From positions 5,766,001 through 5,830,000 of the forward strand of contig CAJFCV020000004.1 of the NCBI GenBank assembly GCA_904066235.2: DNA of 64,000 nucleotides, written 5' to 3'. The number at the start of each line of letters is the position of its first letter. The first letter of the stretch is position 1. Below, one piece after another: positions 36,001 through 47,214 of the stretch. Source of the stretch: Bursaphelenchus xylophilus. Lineage: Eukaryota > Nematoda > Chromadorea > Rhabditida > Aphelenchoididae. A model generated the notes under the pieces. That model had not been told where the DNA came from, made no database searches, and saw only the letters and a list, made by a program, of their open reading frames with translations. A program made the position numbers and the translations under genes.

Positions 36001-38060
36001 TTCAGTCGAGACGTTTGCAACCGTGTCGAATCAGATTTTTGAGTTTTTGGTATTATTCGAACCGTGAAGACTTCTAGTTTCTTTACATGAAATAAAATCA
36101 CTGGAAATTTATTCAAATTTTTTGAGAAAAGTTATGATTATTAAAATTAAGGGCAAAAATATGCAAATTTCATATGCTTTCCGATGAGTTAGGACCTGGA
36201 TGAAAATTACAAAAATAGGTTTTGGAACACGACAAAGATGATGGTGAAGACCGCTTGTCTCTACGGTGCGTACTTTCCGAGATACTGAAAATGGACCTCC
36301 GCTACAGTACGCCCAGCTACAGTAACTTTTTCGAAATTTTTTTGTGAAATCGTAATAAGGGTTCATAGGCAACTAATATTTGAAAGTTTAAACAGAATTG
36401 AACAACTCTGAATTTAACGTCGCATCTATGCTCGACCCTTAGAAAAAACGTGTTTTAAAGTCCTATATGAACCCCTTTTCGCTTAATTTTTCACAGGTTT
36501 AAAATTTTTATTTTGGCTTAAAATGATGTTTATTGAGTTCCTAAGACGTAATATATTAGTCTTGGCCCAAAAATTTATTTTTCCGACCTTCAACTTCATA
36601 AAAAGTTGATTGGGCCCAAAAGGGAAATCGAACCCGTGCGGCGTCCTCTCTCTTGATTCCCAGACTACGGCACTAGCCACTCGGACACCCCGCTTTCTTC
36701 CGAAGGAAGGGACCGATTGCGCTTTTTATCGTTTCGAATGCCTGCGCCTTTTGTAGGGAATTTAAGCCACTTTTTGGGCATTTTCACCCCTAAAAACCTA
36801 AAATGGGCAGCTAAGATTTATATATCCTTGATCAGCGCATTTTTTCTGATTTTTTGAGATATGTCCCGTCAAAAAGTAGGAGCCCCCATAAAAGTACTTT
36901 CCTTGTAAAAACACATTTTTGTAGAGGGGAAAGAGCTCTATTGAATGCATATAGGCACTTTGCCAAAAAACAAACTATCGTTGTAAAACAAAGCAATAAA
37001 AAAACTCTACGAACTTATTCCCCAACCTAATATATAAAAGTTTTTGAAAGTGGCATGGCTGGAAAGATCTCTATTTGCTCTCTAAGAACTAAAAATTTCA
37101 GGCGTCAAATTTATAGCATGCGCTCGCTATACCGGCGTAAATGTCGACCACGGAAAAGAATTCGAAAAAATCGGTGTCCGATTCATTTGAAAAAAGTACA
37201 GAACGCTGTGCCCTATTAAATGAAATATAGTTTAAAAAGGCATGCATTTTTTGAATCACCCTGTAACGCTCACGTTCATGTAATCTCCGTTCATACTGTC
37301 TGTGTGAGTGGATGCTACTCTCCAACCTTTCATTGTCAATTCCAGTGTAAACGCGTGATCTGAATTTGATTCGGCAATAAAGTAAATTATTGGTTCAACC
37401 ATACAAACATTAAATGTAAACGGATTAATCTCCTGAATGATTTTTGAATTCGAAAACGTGGTTTAAACTCGAACAGACAACTTTAATCCTATACTAATGC
37501 ATACCATCCTACCTTCAACTGTTTTGACGTTCACAAAAATCAGGTCAGCCGTCCTTGGAAGCATCTCAGAGACATAAATGCTCAATACATTGTTTGAGAG
37601 TTCATGGACTGCCGCTATTGCCTCGAGTTCAAGGTGCCCTTCGTTCTCAGCTGCCCCCATGGACTCATGAAACCTTTTTCGATTCATAAATGCAATGTCT
37701 TCTGATGCCAAAGGTGTTCTAAGGAAACAATATCCAAAAAGATCATTCAACATACCCAGTTACACTACCGTAACTACTCGGAACGTGCAACTTTACTCCT
37801 CCAGGAGTCGGAGATTGCGCTCGGCTGGACTGATAAAGTTGAGCAGCGACCTGCCATCGAGCTGAACTAGAAACTAGACCGCGAATAATACCGACTTACT
37901 CTACCTGCCGATACATCGGAGAAACACCTAGAGAATCAGCCAATGCATTGGCATTTGTGAGCGAAGATATTGGTGTTCCTGTCATTGGAAGATCAGGAGG
38001 ATGTGCCATAGATGTCGGCAACTTCTGAGTGCACCCACAAAGAGCTTCGGATCGGTCCAT
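33036..38060 (-). CDS. GSKIP: GSK3-interacting protein (GSKIP-like)
   Basis: Exons in transcript order: 38060-37900, 37866-37756, 37718-37513, 37359-37274, 33191-33036; 720 nt, 239 aa. The last ~130 residues carry the GSKIP domain: AIAAVHELSNNVLSIYVSEM, then PRTADLIFVNVKTVE, LELTMKGWRVAS and the C-terminal helix NEISPGHSKKFEECLCRRLE. The N-terminal ~100 residues are low-complexity, with no known domain. GSKIP binds GSK3 and the PKA regulatory subunit in vertebrates. The transposon at 33218-37263 sits inside intron 4, 10 bases past the donor gtgagc; the host intron without it would be only about 36 bp. The family match and phases on both sides make me sure that the two halves belong together. 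Confidence 0.85.
33238..33627 (+). pseudogene. Tc1/mariner transposase N-terminal remnant
   Basis: The frame shows a helix-turn-helix-like stretch, SLETGMSDRSVCRIARNV, followed by LNKLQKVKSSRHEKK, which matches the DNA-binding region of Tc1/mariner transposases. No catalytic part follows in frame. It starts at the left end of the 33218-37263 element. Confidence 0.55.
33780..33965 (-). pseudogene. Tc1/mariner transposase middle fragment
   Basis: A minus-strand frame reads KAMICILDDWEGMVHWEILE, resembling the catalytic-core strand of mariner transposases (the usual form is a D-W-x-G-V/L-x-x-x-E/Y run). It is isolated and opposite in orientation to the upstream remnant, which fits a rearranged fold-back element. 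Confidence 0.5.
36612..36697 (-). other. tRNA-like unit with long variable arm
   Basis: On the minus strand the sequence has an A-box-like TGTCCGAGTGGCTA and a B-box-like GGTTCGATTTCC, at Ser/Leu-type spacing. The acceptor stem does not pair cleanly. It lies inside the 33218-37263 element, outside its inverted arms, so I read it as tRNA-derived repeat DNA. Confidence 0.5.
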
Positions 38061-38836
38061 AACTCGACGAAAGATGGAAACCCGGATAAAAACAAAAATT
38101 GAGAAAAGAGCAGCTGACTGGGACAAAAAAAGGGAACGGAGAAACGTTTTGGCAGGAATAACCAAAAGCTTTTATTTATCTCGCACGTGAACTTTTCAGT
38201 TGAGGAACGAAAAAAAAGGAAAAAAAACTGTCCGGTTTAATTCATTCATTATCATTTCTGCCCCAATGAAAGGCGCTCGATGGGAAAGGACATCAAACAC
38301 AATGAGAATACGCCGAGAAAATGGGTCGTTTTTGCCCGAAAGCATTTTTATTTCGCTAATATGTTAGCTAATAACAAGACCTATTGGACTGTAATAAACG
38401 GTACCACTTTCCTTTAGGGTTCGAAAAATTCGGGTATATGTATTCACCACCTGAGTACATTGGGGTATTTACAAAATTAGCCTAGTACAATTTGAAGTCG
38501 TTTACACTTATTAATTAACTTAATCACGTTTGGGGATTTATTCTTGATTTTCCCAACTACAACAAACAAAGCAAGTACTTTAACAATGAAACAGTTTAAC
38601 AAATCTAATATTTGCAGTCAGATTTTGATTTTTTTTCCTTGCATCTTCCGACTCCGCTAACTGGCTAACTAGTTTCGACCTCGAAACCAAGTTTTGAACG
38701 GAAAAAATAAATTATGAAAAATGTTTCGGGATGAGGTTGTGTGGCTCTCAGAGCTCTGAAAATTCGAGCTCTATATCAACCTTCCTTCTGAATGAAAATG
38801 CCGCATTGATTTCCATGCAAATTTTGCACTGAATGA
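38061..38836. other. intergenic between GSKIP-like and PIEZO genes
   Basis: Divergent promoter region for the two genes. AT-rich; no exon for the missing N-terminal part of PIEZO is visible. Confidence 0.5.
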
Positions 38837-41800
38837 ATGAGAAGATTCGGATATGAAATTGGTCCGATATCAACTTCATTTTTGATCATTTCCCAAACCA
38901 TGGATGGCAGTGTTCAAAAAAGATCCTCTATGGGATTCACGGAATTCTCATGGCGCTTCGCAGAGTTGTACATCGTAAAGTTGGGCCAGCTCTGTCAGAT
39001 TCTTATGTCATTCAAAATCTGTGCTTTGAATCTGATAACGATGGTCCTGTTCGAAGTCGGTGTTTGTCTTCCGATCCTCGGCCCTTACACCGTGTATGTC
39101 TCTTCATTGTTTCAAGTGAGTCATTTAGGTCACTGTACAAACACATTGTTTCTGGTTAATATAGTAAAAATTAGATTGTGATTGCCAGTGCATCTCTCTT
39201 TTTCAACTCGAACCCATTGGAAGAAGATCCAATGCATGATGAATGCAAGGCATTGTCGTCAAGGACCAGCTTCACCTATCTGTACAGCTGGCTAGGCACA
39301 AGTACAGGGAGTGTCCGTCTAAATATTGTCATCATCTGCCTATCCACAACCCTCATCCTTACCCAATTAATCATCACAATCAGGCAGAAACGACGACGGT
39401 CCTCAAAGCATCTCGAATCCCCTCATCTACTTTTCCCAGATGCTGATTCGGCTGACGTTCTTCATCAAGGGTTTTGTCTGGCAACCAAATTCGGATGCAA
39501 TTACTGGTTCTACAAGATCGGACTTGAATTAACCCTATCAATGATGAGTTTGAATGCGATGCTGCGAATGGACCTGTTAGGATGTATATATCTGACGATG
39601 ATAATCCCGTGTGCCTTGTTCAATCGAAAAACGGCAAAGATCCTTTGGCCTTTCTTCGTCATGACGTTCGGGATTTTAATGTTTCTTCAGTATGCCTTTA
39701 CAGTTGGAATGCCAGAAAGAGATTGTTACAGTAGGTCAGATCAATCAAAAATAAAATTTTTTAGCATATCCATGGGACCACATCATAAATATCAAAGAAT
39801 TCAACGAAAATCTGGTGGACTTCTTGTCGCTCCCCAGTTCTGGTAGATTCCACAGAATTCCTATCTTTTTCCGCATGTCCATCGACGCAATTACCATGAT
39901 GTTAATGGCAAGCCAGGTAATCAAAAATACGTTATAAAGATTTCTTTAGGCGTACTGTTTCGATTGTGAATCATCAGATCATCCCGCTGGCGATAATGCT
40001 TCGGATGAATATTACACCCTCGAGGGAATAGTTCATTCGCCTCCTGAAGATAACTACATTTCTCATCCAAAGTAAGTCGAGTTATTGACTACATCAGACT
40101 TTTAGAAGCTCCTTTGATTATTTGAAGATCTTCGTGGTTACAGCCCTCCACTGGATTGCTTTGGTATCCTTTCTTATCGCCGGTCTAGGTGGAAGATCCA
40201 TCTTTAATATTGGATATCTGATCGGTGCTTTTATTGTGTTATGGCAAGGCAATTCAATCTACAGAGTAGCGACATTGAGAAGGACCGTCATCCAATGGAA
40301 ATTAATGCTTGGTTTCAATTTAATCACCATGTTTATGAAGATTTCCATCCAAATATTGGCATGTGGGTATTTTTTCGAGATTCAGAACAATTGTAATCTG
40401 CGTCAATGGATGAATGTCATCTGTTCTTCAACTGAATCCATCAGCAGAATTGAGAGATGGAGAAATTCCGAGGGAGGGCCAGAGACATGTTCTCTCAAAA
40501 ATCTTCACAATGAATTGCCAGTAGATGTGTGCGCTTTTATTCTGCTTCTATTGAATCTTCGACTTCTCAACTCCAAGATCTTTAAGTGGCGGATTCTTGA
40601 GATTTACTGCGAAGAAATCCAAGCGAACAGGTAAGTTGGATATCATTATTAAAATAATGATATAAGGATGGTGACATACGCATCAAATCGGGTGTCGTGG
40701 CCAGAAACCGCGATTTCTTGTCTGTTAGGCCTCTCCTCTAGACAAGAAATGCGTAATTCTTTTCTCAAATTGCGTAACATTACGCAAATTTCTGCAGTCT
40801 CCCCGTGGAGATTTCTTTCTTTTTTTCTCTGCTCACAAGTCAGACAAGAATTGCGCATTTCTTGCCTAGAGGCCTAGCAGACAAGAAATCGCGGTTTCTG
40901 ACCATGACACCCGATTTGATGCGTATGTCACCATCCTTATATCCGTTGACTATTTCAGTGGTGCCATCCTAATCAATCAGCTAATCAGTAAAGAAGTCCA
41001 TGACCAATATGAGAAGCAAGTTCGTACTCTAAAACAGATTGCAAAAAGGGCGGCCGAATTAAAGAACAATAACGACGGTGGATACAACTTTAAGCCACAA
41101 ACATACCCTCAAGGTGAGCAAAAAAATAATTGGATTACCGTTTTTAGCAATACATTCCGGTGACTACTATATGTTTGCCTACGAACCTTATCAAGACGAC
41201 CTCAACGAGGACAGCGAGCTTTTTATTAGACTTGATGGGGGAGACACCCCAGAAGACAAAGCCAAGCTCACCCCCATCCAGGTCATTTTTGCCTTCCTGG
41301 CTCAAGGACTTGACTTTGAAGAGACTCTGAAAGCCATAGAGAATGCGGAAAGTATACATGATGAAGAACTTCGTATGTTGGAAGCTGTGAAAAAAGAACC
41401 CAAAGAAAACAGTGACGAATTGCTGTCCTCTGATTCGATGGAATCTTTCAGACAGAAAAGGAGACAATTACGAGACGAATATGTGTCAGAACAAACGACG
41501 AAGCACAAAAAAACATTCAAAGGTATGATCTGAATGGTTTCTTGTGCTTCAATTGTACCATTTTCAGAAAAATTGAAATGGATGGGAAAGTTCATCGCCA
41601 AACTATTTAGTGCCATCATCCATCATCTTTCGTGCTTTCTGAGGAAACATTCCCGCCAACAGCGATATGTAACATTTGTTTTGGGGAAAGAGAAGATTAA
41701 ACTCAAGTCAAGAATCTTAGAAGAGGTAAAATTAAAATTAAATTTAGAAATTACAGTATCCCGTTGTATCTAATAGAGATTACAGCTTAGAGAGATTGGA

Positions 41801-44800
41801 GAGATCACGACAATGCCTTGCTATCCTGTTATATTTGCTGTTAACGATGTAGAACAAGTTCAAAGAGAAGCCCGAGAAGCCGAGAATTTGGTCCCTCCGT
41901 TCTGTCGCTTCCTTTTAGCCGTGTACAACTATATCACTGCCAACACAGACAACCTGTGCTTCATCTTGGCTACCCTCACCCATACACTTGGAGGAGGTGC
42001 CATCACAATGCCCTTGCCGATTATGGTCTTCTTCTGGGGAGTATTGTCAAATCCCCGCCCAGAGAAGACATTCTGGATTTGCATGATGATATACACTCAA
42101 CTCATCATTGTCATAAAATGCTGTGCTCAGATTGCTGAATTCAATTTGTTTTCCTTCAATTTATTCGATCGGCAGTTCACTGAAGACGACGTTCGCTCGT
42201 ATCTTGGACTCCAGAATGAAAAGAGTTTTGCCATGTGCGACATGGCCTTATTACTCTTCCTTTTCTTCCACAGATATATGTTACAACGGCTAGGATTGTG
42301 GAAGAATTCATTAAGCAAGATCGTCAACAGAAGCGAGGTAAATGAGCCCTCGAGAATAGAGGTGGCAATCGGGATGGGCCGGCCCGGCCCGGCCGGGCCC
42401 GGGCCGGGCCTGAGCAGATTTGAAAAAGCCCTGGGCCGGCCTGACCGTTTCGGCCCGCGGGCCGGGCCGACACTTTCGGCCCGGCCCGGCCCGGAAGGTA
42501 GATAAGTAAAAAATTTTTAATGCGAAACCAGCAAAATAAAGCACAAAATTAGATTAAACTTTTTTTTACTTATACGCTGTTTTACTACCTTTTAAAATTA
42601 TGTATATGTATATGTAACTTATTATGTACATATATGTAAAATCCCACCCAAATATGCAAGGGTCGGGCAAAAATCTTTGAATTTTTTTATGATAAATTTA
42701 AAAATTTCACTGTAATTTTGATTCCTTGACGTAAATGGAAGTGTTTAAACAGTTTTTGGTTAACCATGTACCTTATAACGTCCATACTTTTATATAGCCA
42801 ACTTCCTATAGGATTAAAAATTCAACACAATCCAACTTTTTGGCTAGGTTTTAGCTACCTGTACAGATGTTCCAGTCATCCGACTAGACTTTTTAATTTC
42901 ACGCAGACACACGTAAAAACCTTCTTGAAAGCATAAGAACTTCCAGTAGAAAGTGCAAAGACTTTTATCCAACTTTTCTGTATTAGCGGGCCAAACCGGG
43001 CCGGGCCGGGCCGGCCTGGGCTTTCATCGGGCCGGGCCGGGCCGGGCCTGAGCAAATTTGAAAAAGCCCTGGGCCGGCCTGGTCACTTCGGCCCGCGGGC
43101 CGGGCCGCAAAATTCGGCCCGGCCCGGCCCGATTGCCACCTCTACTCGAGAAGTCCTTTGCTACCTTACAGATTAATTTATTTCTCTATTTTCAGTCTAT
43201 GGAGGATGAAGAATATAACTGTTGCATCCAGTTCTTCCAAAACGTCATCAACCCGAAGAAGCGCTTCATCGGCGACATGTATTCCGTTTGTTTCCTTCTG
43301 GATTTGCTTTGTGTTTCGATTGTTTTATTCGGATATTCTTCATTTGCTGATACTAGTACTGATGGTATCCCTCTTTTCCACGTAAGTCAATCTCTCCTTG
43401 CATCTATCTCCATAGACATCCCGCATTCCTCTGTCATTGGTCATTACTATAATTGCCTTCATCTTCCTCATAATCATTGATCGGGCATTATATTTGAGGA
43501 AATTGGTCTTACTCAAGCTGATCTATCACATGATTGTAGTCGTCGCTCTTCATGTCTGGATTTTCTTTGTGATTCCTTATACATCGAGAACGTATGTGAA
43601 AATATTTAAAACTAATTTAATTCTTGCAGAAGCCTCCCTAAGAATATTTTGGCCCAGGTTTTTTACATGGCCAAATGCATAAATCTTCTTCTTTCCGGAT
43701 GGCAAATCAGGAATGGGTACCCACCGTTGTGTACTGGTGGTCTACTCACCCAGAACTTTGGATTAATAAGTTCTGTTTTATACAAGGGCTTTATGAACTT
43801 ACCGTTTGCCTTTGAACTTCGGTCGGCTATTGATTGGACATGGACTGACACGGCCATGAGTCTGTTCGACTTCATAAAGTTCGAGATCTTCTTCTCCAAC
43901 GTCTACATGGTCAAATGTGCTCGTCAAATGGAACAAGTAAGAACTGAACTGGATTATAAATAGCCGTTTGCAATCAATTACATCCGCCCATTTAGAACTT
44001 CCCAACACCCCGAGGCCAAAAGAAGGCGATGACGGCCAAGCATACCTTGGGGGTCCCGGTCATCTTTCTCTTGGTTATTGTCATCCTGTCTCCCATCTTG
44101 GTGTTCTCCTTGCTTAATTCCATCGGTCAATCGTATGCTCCCCTGAAAATGAAAATTGAACTTTCCTTCGAAACTCTTCCCGTAAGTCTCTCGAATTTAT
44201 TTTATATTTTTTTAGCCCTTCTACGAATCGGTAATCGAAAAGTTTGAACATATATTGGTGGAGGATAGGATTACCCTCACCCAATCGTATGTTTTACTCG
44301 AGAATGATAAACACTACGATGGAAAGAAGGCTCGGCTCGCTCTCACTTTCCTCAACGAATTCTACGATCAAGACATTTATGTAAGAAATTATTAGGGTTG
44401 TTAAGTCGTCAACTTGACGTGCCACTTATACGGTTCGGACGGGGTATATTTTAACCTCACGTGTTAAAGCTTTGTAAGTCGGAATTTTCCAAAATGACGG
44501 AAATCTGACGTCATTTTGAAAATTTTTGTTTTCACACTTCGGTTCTACAATACTTGCGAAGTGTCACCGTTTGGCCTACTAATCTTTGAAAAACTGTTTT
44601 TTATTTTTCAGAAGATCTCCTTCAATGAATTTTCTGTTTCGCCTTGGAACGTCTCACCGGGAGCTTTACGTGTTTTGTATCAAGATCTCTTACTTGGAAA
44701 TAGATCCGAGATGAATGTGAAGATGGTATTGGAAAGAGGAAGTTACAAAGACTCCGACATAGCCATCAAAACCCATGTTATTGAGTATAAAATCAGTCTT

Positions 44801-45815
44801 GAAGGTGAAGTTCTGTCCAGCTTGACGGCACTTGTGAACAAAACCTTCATTCCCAATGTCAACGTGGAAGAAAACATGATGATTCCCTTTGCCATTCCTT
44901 ATTACATTCTGTTGCCTTCAACAGATAAGATTGAAGTGGCCGATTCAATGCTGAAAGTGGTCTCGAATGCCACGGATTCCAAAAACAAATTCCAGGATAC
45001 CTTTGGTCGTCTGAATTTGACTTTATCTGGGGGAATTGTAAGAAAAGATAATATATTTGATGACCTTATAAATTCCAGGAGCAAGGAGGATTTTATTGGA
45101 AGTTACAAGTATTCAGGGCTGACAGTATATCACACGTGACCCTTCCTGAGCCGGACTGCGATATGATTATATTTATGGATCGAATGTTTCCCACTTGGCT
45201 GCTCCATTTCTCCTCTGCCAGGTATTCATATACAGGCGAAGAGTCCGCTTTTCCGAAGGGTCCGTCGGCCGAAGAGTCCCGCTTTTCCAAAAGATGCTTA
45301 TATGATGAAAAGTCCACCTGATTTTTTCAAAGTGGGAGGTGGTGATTTGTCATTCTATGTGTACCTTTCATTTTGAAAATTCAAAAAGCAGGGCTCTTCG
45401 GTTTGAGACTTCAAACCGATGGGTGTGAGGTGCACTGTTCGGATCCAACCGGCCGTTTTTGGATTATTCGGTCTCAATCTAGTATTATATATAATATGAT
45501 CATTGTTATTCATTTAGTATTATTCCGATGTACCTGGCCGTTGTAGTCGTTGCATTCAAATTCGTGCGTGCCTTTATATTCGCTGACCCTCTGAGAGCCA
45601 TAATCAAAGAAATGCCGAATCCGGACCCTGTTCTCAAGATCTTGCTGGACGTTTATTTGGTTCGAGAAGCCCAGGATTTCTTACTTGAAGAGGTGGGTGG
45701 TCGCATGTCTTATACTTATCCAAATTTTTAGGAACTGTTTGCGAAGATTATCTTCCTCTTCCGATCCCCTGGAACCCTCATCAAATGGACTCGTTTTAAG
45801 ATAAAAAAAGAATGA
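38837..45815 (+). CDS. PIEZO: PIEZO mechanosensitive channel, N-terminally short
   Basis: Exons: 38837-39115, 39175-39730, 39765-39916, 39950-40071, 40106-40630, 40959-41113, 41148-41522, 41568-41725, 41786-42337, 43196-43381, 43416-43591, 43630-43936, 43996-44181, 44216-44380, 44612-45037, 45079-45221, 45518-45692, 45732-45815; 4722 nt, 1573 aa. It matches PIEZO colinearly from the mid blade to the C-terminus: RRSIFNIGYLIGAFIVL-type helices, IHSGDYYMFAYEP at the beam, PLPIMVFFWG, the conserved PFAFELRSAIDWTWTD anchor, the outer helix, the extracellular cap (exons 14-16), the inner helix (exon 17) and the terminal FRSPGTLIKWTR. PIEZO proteins are usually about 2,000-2,800 aa, so some 800 residues of outer blade are missing. 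Introns 5 and 9 hold a hairpin repeat and a hAT-like element. The start (38837 or 38900) is uncertain. Confidence 0.88.
40659..40943. repeat. 285-bp hairpin MITE in PIEZO intron 5
   Basis: Inverted arms of ~75 bp, nearly perfect: gatataaggatggtgacata at 40659 pairs with its complement ending at 40943, and cgcgatttcttgtctg is matched too. The internal loop also has inverted aagaaatgcg pieces. The likely target repeat is TA. Confidence 0.75.
42357..43144. mobile_element. hAT-like element with GGCCGG arrays
   Basis: Terminal inverted repeats tagaggtggcaatcgg (42357) and its complement ending at 43144, flanked by a perfect 8-bp repeat ctcgagaa (42349-42356 and 43145-43152), the hAT hallmark. Next to each end is a dense GGCCGG/GGGCCC array of ~120 bp; the centre is AT-rich and non-coding. 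It lies in PIEZO intron 9. Confidence 0.85.
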
Positions 45816-45850
45816 TCTCTAACCATTAAGTTATGGATAAACAGCCCCCA

Positions 45851-45856
45851 AATAAA
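45851..45856 (+). terminator. candidate poly(A) signal of PIEZO gene
   Basis: AATAAA 36 bases after the PIEZO stop codon. Confidence 0.55.
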
Positions 45857-46003
45857 ATAACATGATTACATTACCCATTGTACATTTCTAGCTCCACGAA
45901 ATAAAAGTTTGACGCAATCTGTTTGCAGGGCTTTGTTGTGTTAAAGTACGAATTACCCAATAATTAATTTACTCGATAAGAAACAGATACTGTATCAAGT
46001 CGA

Positions 46004-46444
46004 CTAACGACCTCGACCTGAGTAGAACGGGACGAACTGGGGACCTGACTCCACCTGTGAGACTTCGCCGTCCAATTTGCCATCTACCACTGAAAAAGAA
46101 GGTAGATTTTCGTGTCAAAGGAACGGTTGCCAAGACAAAGTGACCTTTCAAGGACTAATGGACTGACTAATGAGCCATTATTCTCCACACTCACCGTATT
46201 TGACGGATCTCAGATTACGGTCAAACAAGTCCGAGTATCGAGAAATGGGAGCCCAAAGGCCGTAGCCGGACCCCTTTTGGGGGACATCCATCCCACTGTA
46301 GAAACTCCACTTCTCCAATTCATAAGGTTCCCGGGAATAAGTGGGGTAGAGGATCTTTCTGAGGTTGGACGATTCGTTCTCCGTGCTGACGGTCAGCATT
46401 ATGAACATAGTGCTGACACAAATGGCTAACAATCTCCAAGCCAT
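46004..46444 (-). CDS. candidate secreted neuropeptide precursor
   Basis: Exons 46444-46195 and 46089-46004; 336 nt, 111 aa. The start gives a signal peptide (WRLLAICVSTMFIMLTVS). The mature part is rich in aromatic residues and has no cysteines; basic residues fall singly (ILYPTYSR; VPQK before GSGYGLWAPISRY; FDR; SVK). The protein ends FVPFYSGRGR, where GR could be an amidation and cleavage signal. Length and make-up fit a neuropeptide-like protein, but I do not recognise the peptide family. It lies convergent to PIEZO, 188 bp away. Phases across its 105-bp intron fit. Confidence 0.6.
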
Positions 46445-46950
46445 AATTCCCTTTTTCTGAAACGGAAGCCATTAGAGGTGAAGGCGGACAACTTTTAATC
46501 CAATTTATTCGCAAAAACAGTTTGGCACGATGGAAACGACACGGAATAAACGGTGACTGCAAGAAAGAAACGCGAATTGAAACTTTCAACCATGAAGGGG
46601 ACAATAAAATGGGACCTTTAATTTCCTTGGCCCCTCTGGAAAGAGGCCGTTCGTTCTGTGCCCACGAAATCTGAAGCCGGCCTGGAAAGAGCAGCGAGCG
46701 AATAACACTTAATTAGTCATAAGCGCGACGATTATGAGACGGCAGGTGATTGAGTGACATCAGAGTTGGAGGCTGAGAAAACCAAGGGCGGGGTGCCGGG
46801 CATAATGGACCCCCACCCCCGAATCCCTTGAGGCGGTTGATTGGACTGCTCAAGACCGCGACGTCAAAAATGGGATTCAGAAACCCGAACACACCCCAAA
46901 ATTCACATTAATTAAGATGGGTAATCCCATTTCATTAGGTCGTCGTCCCG

Positions 46951-47214
46951 ATGGCCGAAAATTGTTTTATGTCACATGTACACTCACTCAATTATACTTG
47001 CCAAAAAAGTGATCCTGCAGACTCAAGAGCCCTGGAAGAGTGTGTTCAAGGACTTCTAATAGCCGCGTTATGCCCTCAGTCTGTTTGCATGCCTTTCCAC
47101 AAAACTTGTGATTTGTTTCCTGTGATGTATAATATATCTCGTAGATTTCTACAAATGTTTCATGCAACAGGAATACGAATGTATTATTCATGCTTCAAAC
47201 AGCCGAACAGGTGA
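46951..47214 (+). CDS. possible cysteine-rich coding exon
   Basis: An ATG-started frame of 87 codons with six cysteines, spaced as in small secreted nematode domains (ALEECVQGL, LCPQSVCMPF, HKTCDLF, YYSCFKQPN). It ends at a possible donor (AACAG then gtgaag). No signal peptide or partner exon is visible, and no family is recognised. It could be a remnant. Confidence 0.25.
   Translation: MAENCFMSHVHSLNYTCQKSDPADSRALEECVQGLLIAALCPQSVCMPFHKTCDLFPVMYNISRRFLQMFHATGIRMYYSCFKQPNR

Larger units (their letters stand above)
33218..37263. mobile_element. 4.05 kb palindromic TA-flanked transposon
   Basis: Ends cagagcgattcaaaaaatgc (33218) and the complement of cagggtgattcaaaaaatgc (37263), flanked by TA at 33216-33217 and 37264-37265. 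Inside, ~33.97-34.66 kb and ~36.07-36.95 kb form inverted arms, so the same frame (starting MPMNPYYDF) appears on both strands. Between them a unit with the core gcaaccgtgtcga recurs near 34710, 35395, 35703 and 36019 in both orientations. It carries broken Tc1/mariner transposase pieces and a tRNA-like unit. It lies in intron 4 of the GSKIP-like gene. Confidence 0.85.

Noticed and set aside
34362..36372. An 87-aa frame present on the plus strand at 34362 and on the minus strand at 36109
   Set aside because: It is mirrored because it lies in the inverted arms of the 33218-37263 element; no family match or start context supports a gene.
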